From contig JANRLL010000016.1 of the NCBI GenBank assembly GCA_033762715.1, forward strand, positions 62,001-126,000: a stretch of 64,000 nt of DNA. Direction: 5' to 3'. A model generated the notes under the pieces. It did no database searches. It was given only the letters and a program-made list of their open reading frames with translations, and was not told the origin of the DNA. Every line of letters starts with the position of its first letter. Positions within the stretch are counted from its first letter, which is position 1. Source of the stretch: JANRLL01 sp033762715 (lineage in GTDB: Bacteria > Pseudomonadota > Alphaproteobacteria > Rickettsiales > SXRF01). This document shows, one piece after another, positions 1 through 9,155 of the stretch. The position numbers and the translations under genes were made by a program.

Positions 1-1302
1 GGCCGCCTATATCCGGAAGCAGAAAGCAACACGCGTTCTGCCTACCAACGCGATCGCGATCGTATTATCCATTCAACGGCCTTTCGCCGCCTGGAATATA
101 AGACGCAAGTCTTCGTCAATCACGAGGGCGATCATTACCGAAACCGCCTGACTCACAGCTTGGAAGTGTCGCAATTGGCACGCTCCACCTGCCGCGCTTT
201 GGGCCTCAATGAAGATTTGGCCGAAGCCTTGGCGCTCGCGCATGATCTGGGCCATACGCCTTTTGGTCATGCCGGTGAAGATGCGCTGAGCGAAGTGATG
301 GAAGCATTTGGTGGCTTTGACCATAATGCTCATACGCTGCGTATTCTAACCAGCCTCGAACATCGCTACGCCGAATTTGACGGCTTGAACCTGACCTGGG
401 AAACGCTGGAAGGCGTGGCAAAGCATAACGGTCCGCTGATTCGTCCGAATGCGAGCCCGATTCTAAAAATGTGGAAAAATTTCACCGGCAATTTGAAATC
501 AGCCGGTAAAAACGCCACGGCAGAAGATATCCATGGCGGCCCACCATCCGCGCGCGGTGAAGTGCGCATTGGTGTTGCGCGTAAAACCGCATCGCAAGCC
601 CGTGTCGCAAGTGCAGCAAGCCCGGGTTTGCCACGTGCGATTGCTGAATATAATGCTAAGCACGATTTAGAGCTCGACACCTATGCGAGCGGCGAGGCGC
701 AAGTGGCATCACTATGCGATGATATTGCCTATAACAACCACGATATCGATGATGGTCTGCGTGCCGGCTTATTCACCTTGGAACAGCTGGAGCAAATCGA
801 TGCGGTGTCGCGCATTCTAAATGATGTGCGTCGTGCGTATCCGCATATTGATCAGCAGCGCCTGATTCATGAAATGACCCGTCGCATCATCAACCGCATG
901 GTCACCGATTTGATCGAGCAAAGCACCAAGAACATCAAAAATTTCAACATCGAAAAGCCGGAAGATATCCGCAAGCTGAATAAGCCATTGATTGAGTTCT
1001 CGCCCGAAATGCAGGAAGTGAATCTACAGCTCAAAGAATTTTTGATGATCAATATGTATCGTCATTATAAGGTCAACCGCATGGCTAGCAAAGCGCGCCG
1101 TGTGGTGAAAGACTTGTTCAATTTCTATATTTCTGAACCTAACTGCTTGCCAAACGGCTGGCGTGAGTTAGCAGGTGGTGTGAAAACCGCAAAAACGGGC
1201 ATGGTGGTGGCTGATTTTATTGCCGGCATGACCGATCGCTTTGCGCTTGATGAGCATCAGCGCATTTTCGATGTGCGCGCACGAAGCTGGATTGATAAAT
1301 AG
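1..1302 (+). CDS. dgt: Deoxyguanosinetriphosphate triphosphohydrolase-like protein, 5' end missing
   Basis: HD-superfamily dNTPase that removes the triphosphate from dGTP and related nucleotides in the cytoplasm. The frame is open from base 1, so the start codon lies upstream of the window. The visible protein opens with the family block containing RSAYQRDRDRIIHSTAFRRL, followed by KTQVF. The metal-binding HD motif is visible as RLTHSLEV followed by AHDLGHTPFGHAGED. The later CDDIAYNNHDIDDG block is also typical of the family. The internal Gly/Ala/Ser-rich stretch after NFTGNLKSAGK is a common variable insert in bacterial homologues. argS follows after 9 bp, so the two are probably co-transcribed. 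The family assignment is firm; substrate preference cannot be read from sequence. Confidence 0.95.
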   Translation, partial: GRLYPEAESNTRSAYQRDRDRIIHSTAFRRLEYKTQVFVNHEGDHYRNRLTHSLEVSQLARSTCRALGLNEDLAEALALAHDLGHTPFGHAGEDALSEVMEAFGGFDHNAHTLRILTSLEHRYAEFDGLNLTWETLEGVAKHNGPLIRPNASPILKMWKNFTGNLKSAGKNATAEDIHGGPPSARGEVRIGVARKTASQARVASAASPGLPRAIAEYNAKHDLELDTYASGEAQVASLCDDIAYNNHDIDDGLRAGLFTLEQLEQIDAVSRILNDVRRAYPHIDQQRLIHEMTRRIINRMVTDLIEQSTKNIKNFNIEKPEDIRKLNKPLIEFSPEMQEVNLQLKEFLMINMYRHYKVNRMASKARRVVKDLFNFYISEPNCLPNGWRELAGGVKTAKTGMVVADFIAGMTDRFALDEHQRIFDVRARSWIDK

Positions 1303-1311
1303 TTTTGCCAC

Positions 1312-3060
1312 ATGCATGTGTTTAAAGGCATTGAGCGCACGTTGCATGGAGTCATTGAGCAGTTAGTTACTGAAAAGAAACTGCCTGGCCCGATTACGTG
1401 TGACAAAATTGAAGCCACTCCACCCAAAGACACCGCGCATGGTGATATTGCTACCAACGCAGCGCTAGTGATTGCCGCCCAAGTGGGCAAAAAACCCAAA
1501 GAAGTCGCTGATATTTTATTGCCGCTGATCGCAGCGTTGCCCAACGTGGATGCGGCTGAGATTGCCGGCCCTGGCTTTATCAATATACGCTTGAAGCCTA
1601 CCGTATGGCAAAACGCGGTTGCAACGATTATCGCACAAGGCACGGGCTACGGCACTTCATCGGCCGGACAAAACCGCAAGGTTAATGTTGAATATGTATC
1701 GGCCAACCCCACCGGTCCTATGCATGTGGGACATGGGCGCGGCGCGGTGTTTGGCGATGCGCTGGCAAACATCATGGTCAAAGCCGGATATGACGTCACC
1801 CGCGAATATTATATCAATGATGCGGGCGGGCAGGTGGATAAGCTCGCTGACTCAGCATTTTTGCGTTACCGCGAGGCTTGTGGCGAAACCATCGGTGATA
1901 TTCCAGAAGGCCTGTATCCTGGCGATTACTTGGTGCCGGTTGGTGTGGCGCTCAAAGAAAAATACGGCAAAGAATTGCTGACTAAAGCACGTGAAGATTA
2001 TCTGCCGCTGGTGCGCCGCCTGGCGCTTGATATGATGATGGAGCTGATTAAATCGGATCTGGCGATTATCGGCATTCACCATAATGTCTTCAGCTCCGAG
2101 CAAGCCGTGCGCGATGCCGGAAAAGTGGAAGAGGCGGTAGCGTTGCTGGAACAAAAAGGCCTGATTTATACCGGTGTGTTGGAGCCTCCTAAAGGCAAGC
2201 CGGCGCCGGAAGATTGGGAGCCGAAACCGCAGACCTTGTTCCGCTCGACGCAGTTTGGCGATGATATTGATCGCGCCATCAAAAAATCCGATGGCAGCTG
2301 GGCCTATATCACACCGGATATTGCTTATCATTTCGATAAATGCCAACGCGGGTTCGATACGCTGATCGACGTGTTTGGCGCTGACCATGCAGGTTATGTG
2401 AAGCGCTTGAAAGCAGCAGTAAGCGCGCTGTCTGGCGGCAAAGTGCCGCTGGATATTAAGTTGTGCCAGCTGGTTAAATTCATGCGCCGCGGCGAGCCGC
2501 TTAAAATGTCCAAACGTGCCGGCACCTTTGTAACGGTGCGCGAAGTGGTCGACGAAGTGGGTAAGGATGTATTCCGCTTTATTATGCTCACACGCAAAAA
2601 CGATGTGCCGCTGGATTTCGATTTTGAAAAAGTAATGGAACAGTCGAAAGACAATCCCGTATTTTATGTGCAATACGCCCATGCGCGCGCACATTCGATC
2701 CTGCGCAATGCGAAGCTTGATGTGCCGGCTGCTTTCGATGTGAAAGCCGGGCAGGCGGTGGCTAAGCTTTCCCATCCGGCCGAGCTGGAATTGATCCGTT
2801 TACTGTGCGGTTGGCCGCGTATGATTGAGTCTGCGGCTGCTGCTTTTGAGCCGCATCGCATTGCGTTTTACCTGCAAGAAGTGGCGGCTGCCTTTCATGG
2901 ATTATGGAATTTAGGTAATGATGACTTAGGGCTTCGCTTTATCCAAAAACATGATATAGAGATTACGGCAGCTCGGTTATGCCTGGCTCGCGCTGTAGCA
3001 ACAGTTATTGCTTCAGGACTACAAGTGTTGGGTGTTGAACCTCTGGAAGAAATGCGCTGA
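1312..3060 (+). CDS. argS: Arginyl-tRNA synthetase
   Basis: Class I aminoacyl-tRNA synthetase that charges tRNA-Arg in the cytoplasm, 582 residues, normal length. The N-terminal Add-1 tRNA-recognition domain covers about residues 1–110. The HIGH-type signature is SANPTGPMHVGHGRG near residue 130, and the KMSKR loop is visible as LKMSKRAGTFV near residue 400. The C-terminal DALR anticodon-binding domain ends in VLGVEPLEEM. The start ATG lies 9 bp after the dgt stop. The stop TGA shares its final base with the ATG of the SPOR-protein gene, so those two genes look translationally coupled. Confidence 0.97.
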   Translation: MHVFKGIERTLHGVIEQLVTEKKLPGPITCDKIEATPPKDTAHGDIATNAALVIAAQVGKKPKEVADILLPLIAALPNVDAAEIAGPGFINIRLKPTVWQNAVATIIAQGTGYGTSSAGQNRKVNVEYVSANPTGPMHVGHGRGAVFGDALANIMVKAGYDVTREYYINDAGGQVDKLADSAFLRYREACGETIGDIPEGLYPGDYLVPVGVALKEKYGKELLTKAREDYLPLVRRLALDMMMELIKSDLAIIGIHHNVFSSEQAVRDAGKVEEAVALLEQKGLIYTGVLEPPKGKPAPEDWEPKPQTLFRSTQFGDDIDRAIKKSDGSWAYITPDIAYHFDKCQRGFDTLIDVFGADHAGYVKRLKAAVSALSGGKVPLDIKLCQLVKFMRRGEPLKMSKRAGTFVTVREVVDEVGKDVFRFIMLTRKNDVPLDFDFEKVMEQSKDNPVFYVQYAHARAHSILRNAKLDVPAAFDVKAGQAVAKLSHPAELELIRLLCGWPRMIESAAAAFEPHRIAFYLQEVAAAFHGLWNLGNDDLGLRFIQKHDIEITAARLCLARAVATVIASGLQVLGVEPLEEMR

Positions 3061-4154
3061 TGGCTGATGAGTTTGAACGCATGGTAGATAAATATAAACA
3101 AGATGGCTCGGGTCCCGAGCTTCCCCGTTTCGTGCCGGTGGCAGTCGTGTTTGGCGCGATCGCTGGCTTCGCTTGGCTCGCATGGTATGCCTACCATAGC
3201 GGCGCCCAATCGTTGAACGAAGATAACCTTATTGTGATCGAAGCCGATAGCGTGCCGATCAAAGAAAAGCCCCTCGATCCAGGTGGCATGAAATTCCCTA
3301 ACCAGGATAAAACCGTATTTGAGACCTTCTCGTCGAATAATCAGCCTCCGAAGGTTGAGCGTGTATTGCCGCCGCCGGAAGATCCGATGCCTAAAGGTGA
3401 TGAGGATGCGGACACCAAAACCTGGGTGAACGACAAGCTGCAACAAAAAGAAAAAGTAGCGATCGATGAAGAGCGTGCGAAAAAAGTAGCAGAAGATGCC
3501 GTGCGTGCCTTTGAAGATGCTGCGAAAGCAGAAGAGGGTGAAGCCAAACAAGCAGCTTCTGATCCAAAAGCCAAAGCGGCTGCTAAAACGCCTGCTGAAA
3601 ACAGCACCGGCACTATCCGCAAAGATATGGATAGTTCGATTAAAACCTACACCGCTGAGAAAACGCCGGAGAAAATAGCTGAGAAAGCTGCAGAGAAGCC
3701 AGTTGAAAAACCAGCTGACAAGCCGGTAGAAAAACCAGTGGAAAAAGTTGCGGAAAAAGCCAAAGAAGCACCTGCGGCGAAAACCAAAGTGGCAACCAAG
3801 CCGGAAGCAAAACCAGCGAAGGAAGTGGCTGCTGAAGAACCAAGCGATGATGTAGTCGTGGCGGAAAAAGAAGAAAAACCTGCTGCGGCCCCTAAGGCTA
3901 CTGCTTCAGGTGCAGCGGGTACGATGCTTCAGCTCGGTGCATGGCGCAGCGAAAAAGAATGCCGTGATGCGTTTGCCAGCCTGCAGAAAAAATACAAAGC
4001 GCTGGGTCAGAAAACGCCGGTGATTGTTAAAGCTGATCTGGGTGATAAAGGTATCTATTACCGTCTGCGTATCGGCGGCTTTGCCAACGCGCAGGATGCC
4101 AAAGCTTACTGCGCGACGCTGACGTCTAAAGGTATTTCGTGCAACCGAATCTAG
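3060..4154 (+). CDS. SPOR-domain inner-membrane protein
   Basis: A 364-residue single-span protein. A short cytoplasmic N-terminus of about 25 residues is followed by one transmembrane helix (about residues 26–47, VAVVFGAIAGFAWLAWY). A long Lys/Glu/Ala/Pro-rich periplasmic linker follows, with a degenerate EKPVEKPADKPVEK-type repeat around residues 200–250. The C-terminal SPOR domain spans about 290–364 (MLQLGAWRSEKECRDAF to SKGISCNRI). SPOR domains bind denuded peptidoglycan at the division septum, so a role in cell division or wall remodelling is inferred. The ATG overlaps the argS stop, and nagZ begins inside its 3' end. A cell-wall partnership with nagZ fits the order. Confidence 0.85.
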   Translation: MADEFERMVDKYKQDGSGPELPRFVPVAVVFGAIAGFAWLAWYAYHSGAQSLNEDNLIVIEADSVPIKEKPLDPGGMKFPNQDKTVFETFSSNNQPPKVERVLPPPEDPMPKGDEDADTKTWVNDKLQQKEKVAIDEERAKKVAEDAVRAFEDAAKAEEGEAKQAASDPKAKAAAKTPAENSTGTIRKDMDSSIKTYTAEKTPEKIAEKAAEKPVEKPADKPVEKPVEKVAEKAKEAPAAKTKVATKPEAKPAKEVAAEEPSDDVVVAEKEEKPAAAPKATASGAAGTMLQLGAWRSEKECRDAFASLQKKYKALGQKTPVIVKADLGDKGIYYRLRIGGFANAQDAKAYCATLTSKGISCNRI

Positions 4155-5152
4155 CGGCGGCTATCTTTGGTATCAGCGGTACCGAGCTTTCTGGTGATGA
4201 GATGGACTTTTTTGCGGACGTCAATCCGTATGGGTTCATTTTATTTCAGCGCAATTGCGAATCCCCTAAACAAATTCAAAGCCTGATTGATGGCTTGCGC
4301 GATGTTACTGGCCGTGAGCGTTTGCCGATTTTAATCGACCAAGAAGGCGGGCGCGTTGCGCGTCTTAAGCCGCCGCACTGGCCGGTTTATCCGCCAGCGA
4401 AAAAATTTGCTGATATGTATGCGCATTATAAGCAACGTGCTTTGCGCGGTGCGTTTCTGACGGCGCGTCTTATTGCGCATGATCTCTATACGCTGGGTAT
4501 TACGGTCGATTGTGCACCGGTTGCCGATTTGAATGTGGATGGCGCGCATGATGTAATTGGTGATCGCGCGTACGGTAAAGATGCAAATCAGGTGGCGGCA
4601 CTCGCGGGCGCTACCGCCAAAGGCTTGATGGAAGGTGGCATCGTGCCGGTGCTCAAACATATCCCAGGCCATGGCCGTGCAACGGCCGATAGCCATTTGG
4701 AGTTGCCTTGCGTCGATGCGAAAACCGAGCTGTTGCGCAACACCGATTTTGTGCCCTTTAAAGCACTGGCAAATTTGCCAATGGCGATGACCGCGCATGT
4801 GCTCTATAGCGCCTTCGATGATAAATGCCTGGCTACGGTATCAAGGACGATGATCGATCTGATCCGCCGTGAAATCGGGTTTAATGGTTTGCTGATGTCG
4901 GATGATTTGTCGATGAAGGCGATGCAGGGTGATTTTACGCAGCGCACGCGCGATACGCTGAATGCGGGTTGTGATGTGGTGCTGCATTGCAATGGTAATT
5001 TTGATGAGATGCAAGCCGTGGCCGAAGGTCTTTCGCCACTGGCTGGTGTGCCGCTGACCCGTGCTAATCTCGCGATGAAATCGGTAGGCGATCCGCTGCC
5101 GATCGATATTAAAGCCGCACGCAAAGAGCTTGAGCATTTACTAGGAATGTAG
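4139..5152 (+). CDS. nagZ: Beta-N-acetylhexosaminidase, peptidoglycan recycling
   Basis: Glycoside hydrolase family 3 enzyme that removes GlcNAc from 1,6-anhydromuropeptides in the cytoplasm. It has 337 residues and is of single-domain NagZ size. Visible signatures are ILIDQEGGRVARLKPPHWP, the KHIPGHGRATADSHLELP loop carrying the NagZ-specific catalytic Asp-His pair, and LMSDDLSMKAM with the nucleophile Asp. The start is a GTG at 4139 overlapping the SPOR gene by 16 bp. No in-frame ATG lies nearby upstream. The M50 protease gene follows after 3 bp. In many bacteria NagZ also influences beta-lactamase induction through anhydromuropeptides; no ampR or ampC is visible here. Confidence 0.93.
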   Translation: MQPNLAAAIFGISGTELSGDEMDFFADVNPYGFILFQRNCESPKQIQSLIDGLRDVTGRERLPILIDQEGGRVARLKPPHWPVYPPAKKFADMYAHYKQRALRGAFLTARLIAHDLYTLGITVDCAPVADLNVDGAHDVIGDRAYGKDANQVAALAGATAKGLMEGGIVPVLKHIPGHGRATADSHLELPCVDAKTELLRNTDFVPFKALANLPMAMTAHVLYSAFDDKCLATVSRTMIDLIRREIGFNGLLMSDDLSMKAMQGDFTQRTRDTLNAGCDVVLHCNGNFDEMQAVAEGLSPLAGVPLTRANLAMKSVGDPLPIDIKAARKELEHLLGM

Positions 5153-5155
5153 GCC

Positions 5156-5827
5156 ATGCCGGAATGGGTGTTTGATGCCTCCAGTTGGATTATTCCTGTC
5201 ATCTTAGCGGTCACGTTGCATGAGGCGGCGCATGGCTGGATGGCTGAGCGCTTTCATGACAACACCGCGCGTATTTTAGGCCGCGTTACCTTTAATCCCT
5301 TTAAGCATATCGACCGCTTCGGCACCATTGTACTGCCTGGCTTGCTGCTTTTGATGCAATCGCCAGCGCTTTTTGGTTATGCCAAGCCGGTGCCGGTCAA
5401 TTTTTCGCAATTGCGCCCTGCACGAGTTGGCATGTTTATGGTTGCGATTGCCGGTGTGCTGGTGAATTTTATTTTGGCCTTAATCAGCGCGTTTTTATTG
5501 CATATCGATGTGCTGCTGACGCCGGAATGGACGCCCTGGGTGTTTCAAAATCTCTATAAATCCATCCTGATTAACTGTGCCTTGATCGTCTTTAATATGA
5601 TCCCGATTCTGCCACTCGATGGCGGGCGGGCAGTGGATGCGTTGCTATCGGGCACGCCGCGCCGCCTATACCGTAAATTAGAGCGCTACGGCGTGATCAT
5701 TGTCTTTGCCGTGGTGCTGCTGCCACCGCTGCTGGGGTCAGAGCTTTCGCAGCAATGGCTCGGAAAGCCTATATTCTTCTTATATACCCTTGTCTTACAA
5801 TTAAGCGGCAATGGCAGTATCGGCTAA
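5156..5827 (+). CDS. Site-2 protease family (M50) membrane metalloprotease
   Basis: Polytopic intramembrane zinc protease, 223 residues. The first hydrophobic segment carries the zinc motif HEAAH (in VTLHEAAHGWMAERF), and the C-terminal half carries the second ligand motif PILPLDGGRAVDAL. Four to six membrane spans are apparent. It lacks a PDZ domain, so it belongs to the short YwhC/sll0862-like group rather than to RseP. These proteins often lie beside segregation or cell-wall genes and their substrates are usually unknown. It follows nagZ by 3 bp in the same transcription unit. The tatA gene begins 65 bp downstream, a gap large enough for its own promoter. Confidence 0.88.
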   Translation: MPEWVFDASSWIIPVILAVTLHEAAHGWMAERFHDNTARILGRVTFNPFKHIDRFGTIVLPGLLLLMQSPALFGYAKPVPVNFSQLRPARVGMFMVAIAGVLVNFILALISAFLLHIDVLLTPEWTPWVFQNLYKSILINCALIVFNMIPILPLDGGRAVDALLSGTPRRLYRKLERYGVIIVFAVVLLPPLLGSELSQQWLGKPIFFLYTLVLQLSGNGSIG

Positions 5828-5892
5828 AACCCGTCTTGCGCTTGAAGGCGCATGTGCTAGGCTGGCGCCAACTTATTGTAAGGAGAAATGCT

Positions 5893-6054
5893 ATGGGACT
5901 AAGTCTTTCACATCTACTACTTATTTTGCTGATTGTGCTGTTGGTGTTTGGCGCCGGCAAACTGCCTAAAGTCATGGGCGATATCGGCAAAGGCGTGCGC
6001 AGCATGCGTGATGGTTTAAAAGCCGACGACGAAAAGCCTGAAGACAAAAAATAA
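5893..6054 (+). CDS. tatA: Twin-arginine translocase subunit TatA
   Basis: A 53-residue Tat pore-forming component of the cytoplasmic membrane. The N-terminal hydrophobic helix is MGLSLSHLLLILLIVLLVFG. It is followed by the characteristic FGAGKLPKVMGDIGKGVR hinge and amphipathic helix, then an acidic/lysine tail. The start was placed at ATG 5893 because a strong AAGGAG ribosome-binding site lies at 5879–5884 and the protein then has the canonical TatA length. The reading frame extends upstream without a good start. It forms tatABC with the next two genes. The short tail is typical of alphaproteobacterial TatA. Confidence 0.93.
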   Translation: MGLSLSHLLLILLIVLLVFGAGKLPKVMGDIGKGVRSMRDGLKADDEKPEDKK

Positions 6055-6062
6055 TCTGACGG

Positions 6063-6353
6063 ATGTTTGATTTATCACTTTCAGAAATCATCCTGGTGGT
6101 AGCGGTTGCCGTTATTTTCATCGGTCCCAAAGAGCTGCCGGCTGTCATTCGCTCTTTTGTCAAATGCATGCGCAGCCTAAAAGCCATGGCCAGCGAGATT
6201 CGCCAAGCCTTTGACGAGGTAGCCAAAGAATCCGGCATTGATGATATTAAAAAAGAAATCGATCAGGAAGTGCGCCTCATCCAAGGCGATGACGGCTCGA
6301 TGTATGAATCCTATCCCATTCCCGTAAGCGAGCCTGGTGATGACCGACGCTAG
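6063..6353 (+). CDS. tatB: Twin-arginine translocase subunit TatB
   Basis: A 96-residue partner of TatC in the Tat substrate-receptor complex. It starts MFDLSLSEIILVVAVAVIFIG, a membrane helix, followed by GPKELPAVIRSF, the TatB-type variant of the hinge. An amphipathic helix and an acidic C-terminal region come next. It is shorter than enterobacterial TatB but within the alphaproteobacterial range. It begins 8 bp after tatA and its last codons overlap the tatC start, suggesting coupled translation. Confidence 0.92.
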   Translation: MFDLSLSEIILVVAVAVIFIGPKELPAVIRSFVKCMRSLKAMASEIRQAFDEVAKESGIDDIKKEIDQEVRLIQGDDGSMYESYPIPVSEPGDDRR

Positions 6354-7110
6354 CGCAGAGCTGCCTAAACAACCCATCATTGAGCATTTACTGGAGCTCA
6401 GGCGCCGGCTGGCGATTTGCTTGGTTGCTTTTTTGCTGACGACGGCGCTGTGCTATAGTTTCGCGCAGGAGATTTATGGGTTCTTGGTGGAACCGCTTGC
6501 TGCTGCCTTTCCCAATCCCGAGCATCGTCGCCTGATTTATACCAGCTTGATTGAAGCCTTCATGACCTATTTGAAGCTCTCCATCTTTGCTGGCTTCTTT
6601 TTGTCATTTCCGGTGATTGCCCATCAGTTTTATGGCTTCTTGGCACCAGGATTGTATCGCAAGGAAAGGCGCGCGCTCATCCCGTATTTGGTGGCAGCAC
6701 CCATTATGTTTATCGCGGGCGCGGCCTTTGTGTATTATTTTATTTTTCCGGCGGCCTGGCATTTCTTCTTAGGCTTTGAAACCACCGATGGGGCGGGCGG
6801 GCTTGCCATTCAGCTAGAAGCAAAAGTATCGGATTATCTAAGCCTGGTGATGCATTTGATCATGGCCTTTGGCCTGTCGTTTCAACTGCCGGTGGTGTTG
6901 GTGCTTTTGGTGCGCTCCGGCTTTATGCAGCTTTCCACTTTAAAGCGCGGCAGGCGTTATGCGATCGTGATTATCGTAACGGTTGCAGCTTTCATCACGC
7001 CTCCGGATGTGTTTAGCCAAATAGCGCTTTCCGTCCCGCTTTATCTGCTTTATGAAGTGTCTATTCTCTTATGTCGTAACGTAAAACCCGCAGAGCTTGA
7101 CCATGCATGA
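6340..7110 (+). CDS. tatC: Twin-arginine translocase subunit TatC
   Basis: Polytopic Tat receptor that binds twin-arginine signal peptides, 256 residues, with six hydrophobic segments. Diagnostic blocks are PIIEHLLELRRRL near the N-terminus (TatC HLxELRxR motif), the conserved FLSFPVIAHQFYGFLAPGLYRKE loop region, and AFITPPDVFSQIALSVPLYLLYE near the C-terminus. ATG 6340 was preferred; a GTG one codon earlier (6337) is equally possible. It overlaps tatB by 14 bp and serS by 8 bp. tatABC–serS–surE–pcm is a gene order seen in many alphaproteobacteria. Confidence 0.95.
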   Translation: MTDASAELPKQPIIEHLLELRRRLAICLVAFLLTTALCYSFAQEIYGFLVEPLAAAFPNPEHRRLIYTSLIEAFMTYLKLSIFAGFFLSFPVIAHQFYGFLAPGLYRKERRALIPYLVAAPIMFIAGAAFVYYFIFPAAWHFFLGFETTDGAGGLAIQLEAKVSDYLSLVMHLIMAFGLSFQLPVVLVLLVRSGFMQLSTLKRGRRYAIVIIVTVAAFITPPDVFSQIALSVPLYLLYEVSILLCRNVKPAELDHA

Positions 7111-8365
7111 TATTAAATTGATTCGCAGCAATCCCGAAGCCTTTGATGAAGGCATGAAACGTCGTGGCCTGCCACCCAAATCGGCTGAGATTTTGAAGCT
7201 CGATGAAGAAAAGCGCAAACGTCAGACCGAGTTGCAAGAGCTGCTCTCTAAGCGCAACCAATTTGCCAAAGCCATCGGTGAAGCCAAGCGCAAGGGCGAG
7301 AATGCCGATGCCATCATGGAAGAGTCAAAGCGCAATAACGATGCGATTGCAACACTTGAAGCCAATTTGAATGAAGGCGGCGAACTGGAAACGCTGCTAG
7401 CATCATTGCCGAATATTCCAGCCGATGATGTGCCGGTGGGGCCAGAAGAAACCGCTAATAAAATCGTGCGTACTCATGGCAAAAAGCCGGAACTGACTTT
7501 CAAGCCTAAAGAGCATTTTGAGCTTGGCGAACAATTAGGGCTGATGGATTTTGAAACAGCGGCCAAACTTTCCGGCGCACGTTTTGTATTGCTCTCGGGC
7601 GCATTGGCACGTTTAGAGCGCGCCTTGGCAAGTTTCTTTTTGGATAATAATATCGCAGCCGGCTATACCGAAATTATGCCGCCTTTTTTGGTGCGCGATA
7701 ATGCTGTGTTTGGCACCGGACAATTGCCTAAATTCGGCGAAGATTTGTTTAAAACCACCAACGGCTTTTGGTTGATTCCCACTGCAGAAGTATCACTCAC
7801 CAATATCGTGGCCGATTCGATTTTGGATGAAGAGTCGCTGCCCCGCCGCTATACGGCCTACACGCCGTGCTTCCGCTCAGAGGCAGGCTCAGCCGGTAAA
7901 GACACGCGCGGTATGATCCGCCAGCATCAGTTCAGCAAAGTCGAGCTGGTGAGCATTACGCACCCCGATAAATCGGTGGAAGAGCATGAGCGCATGGTCG
8001 CCACGTCAGAATCGATTTTGCAAAAGTTGGGCTTGCATTACCAAGTGGTTCTGCTTTCGACCGAAGCCGGATTTTCCAACCAAAAAACCTATGACATCGA
8101 AGTTTGGTTGCCTGGCCAGAATAGCTATCGCGAAATTTCCAGCTGCTCGAATTGCGGGGCATTCCAGGCACGCCGCATGAAAGCGCGTTTCAAAGCCAAA
8201 GGTGCCAAAGAAACCCAATTTGTGCATACGCTCAACGGTTCGGGCTTGCCAATTGGCCGTACCATGGTTGCGATATTGGAAAATTATCAGCAAGCCGATG
8301 GCAGCATCGTCGTGCCGGAAGCGCTGCGCCCTTATATGGGCGGTCTTGACGTGATCAAGGCTTAA
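7103..8365 (+). CDS. serS: Seryl-tRNA synthetase
   Basis: Class II synthetase that charges tRNA-Ser, 420 residues. The N-terminal coiled-coil arm that contacts the long variable arm of tRNA-Ser spans about residues 25–105 and is rich in Lys/Glu/Gln. Class II motif 2 is seen as FRSEAGSAGKDTRGMIRQHQF and motif 3 as LNGSGLPIGRTMVAILENYQ. ATG 7103 (MHDIKLIRSNPE) was chosen over an upstream TTG because MHDIKLIRxNPE matches the usual SerRS N-terminus. It overlaps tatC by 8 bp and is followed by surE after 2 bp. Confidence 0.96.
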   Translation: MHDIKLIRSNPEAFDEGMKRRGLPPKSAEILKLDEEKRKRQTELQELLSKRNQFAKAIGEAKRKGENADAIMEESKRNNDAIATLEANLNEGGELETLLASLPNIPADDVPVGPEETANKIVRTHGKKPELTFKPKEHFELGEQLGLMDFETAAKLSGARFVLLSGALARLERALASFFLDNNIAAGYTEIMPPFLVRDNAVFGTGQLPKFGEDLFKTTNGFWLIPTAEVSLTNIVADSILDEESLPRRYTAYTPCFRSEAGSAGKDTRGMIRQHQFSKVELVSITHPDKSVEEHERMVATSESILQKLGLHYQVVLLSTEAGFSNQKTYDIEVWLPGQNSYREISSCSNCGAFQARRMKARFKAKGAKETQFVHTLNGSGLPIGRTMVAILENYQQADGSIVVPEALRPYMGGLDVIKA

Positions 8366-8367
8366 GC

Positions 8368-9138
8368 ATGCGCATCCTGGTCACTAATGATGATGGTATT
8401 AATGCCGATGGGCTAGAAGCGCTGGAGCGCATCGCTAAAAAATTATCCAAAGATGTGTGGGTGGTAGCGCCCGAACAGGAGCAAAGCGGAGCAGGGCATT
8501 CGCTGACCTTGCATGTGCCGGTGCGTGTGCGCAAAATTGCTGCCAAACGTTTTGCCGTAAGCGGTACGCCGACCGATTGCGTGTTGCTGGCGCTCAAGCA
8601 AATCATGGGCAAGGCGCCGGACTTAGTGCTGTCGGGCATTAACCGCGGCTCGAATGTGGGCGATGATGTGACCTATTCTGGAACGATTGCTGCTGCTATG
8701 GAAGCGACGTTACTTGGCGTGCCTGCTATTGCGCTTAGCCAGCTCTATGAGGATCGCGAAGAAGTCCCCTATACCACGGCGGAGCATTTTTCGCCTGCGC
8801 TTATTAAACAATTAGTGGCTGCGAATTGGGCTGAGCAAACGCTCATCAATATCAACTTTCCTAAATGCCCACGCACGAAAGTCAAAGGCATACGCGTCTG
8901 CCCGCAAGGCAAGCGCCTGGTGAATGTGGCGTTGTCAGAGCGTGTGGACCCGAAAGGACGTCCGTATTTCTGGCTGGGTGGTGCGCGTGATGATCGCTCG
9001 GACCGTGCTGGCGTCGATGTTGAATTGTTGGGCAAAGGCTATGTGACAGTGACACCACTTCGCATGGATTTGACCGATTATGAATCGATGGAAGTCATTC
9101 GCCAAGCAGTGACGGGACGAAAAACCCGTGCGTCTTAA
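8368..9138 (+). CDS. surE: 5'/3'-nucleotidase SurE
   Basis: Metal-dependent survival-protein phosphatase that dephosphorylates nucleoside monophosphates, 256 residues. It begins MRILVTNDDGINADGLEAL with the NDD metal site at residues 7–9. It also has SGTPTDCV and the family block SGINRGSNVGDDVTYSGT. It starts 2 bp after serS and precedes pcm, reproducing the surE–pcm–nlpD order of gammaproteobacteria, where rpoS follows. Here a PfkB-family gene follows instead. Confidence 0.96.
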   Translation: MRILVTNDDGINADGLEALERIAKKLSKDVWVVAPEQEQSGAGHSLTLHVPVRVRKIAAKRFAVSGTPTDCVLLALKQIMGKAPDLVLSGINRGSNVGDDVTYSGTIAAAMEATLLGVPAIALSQLYEDREEVPYTTAEHFSPALIKQLVAANWAEQTLININFPKCPRTKVKGIRVCPQGKRLVNVALSERVDPKGRPYFWLGGARDDRSDRAGVDVELLGKGYVTVTPLRMDLTDYESMEVIRQAVTGRKTRAS

Positions 9139-9155
9139 AGTTTCTTTAAGAAATA

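Noticed and set aside
1852..2775. 307-codon open frame antisense to argS
   Set aside because: It lies wholly within argS, has no family signature and is a shadow of the real gene.
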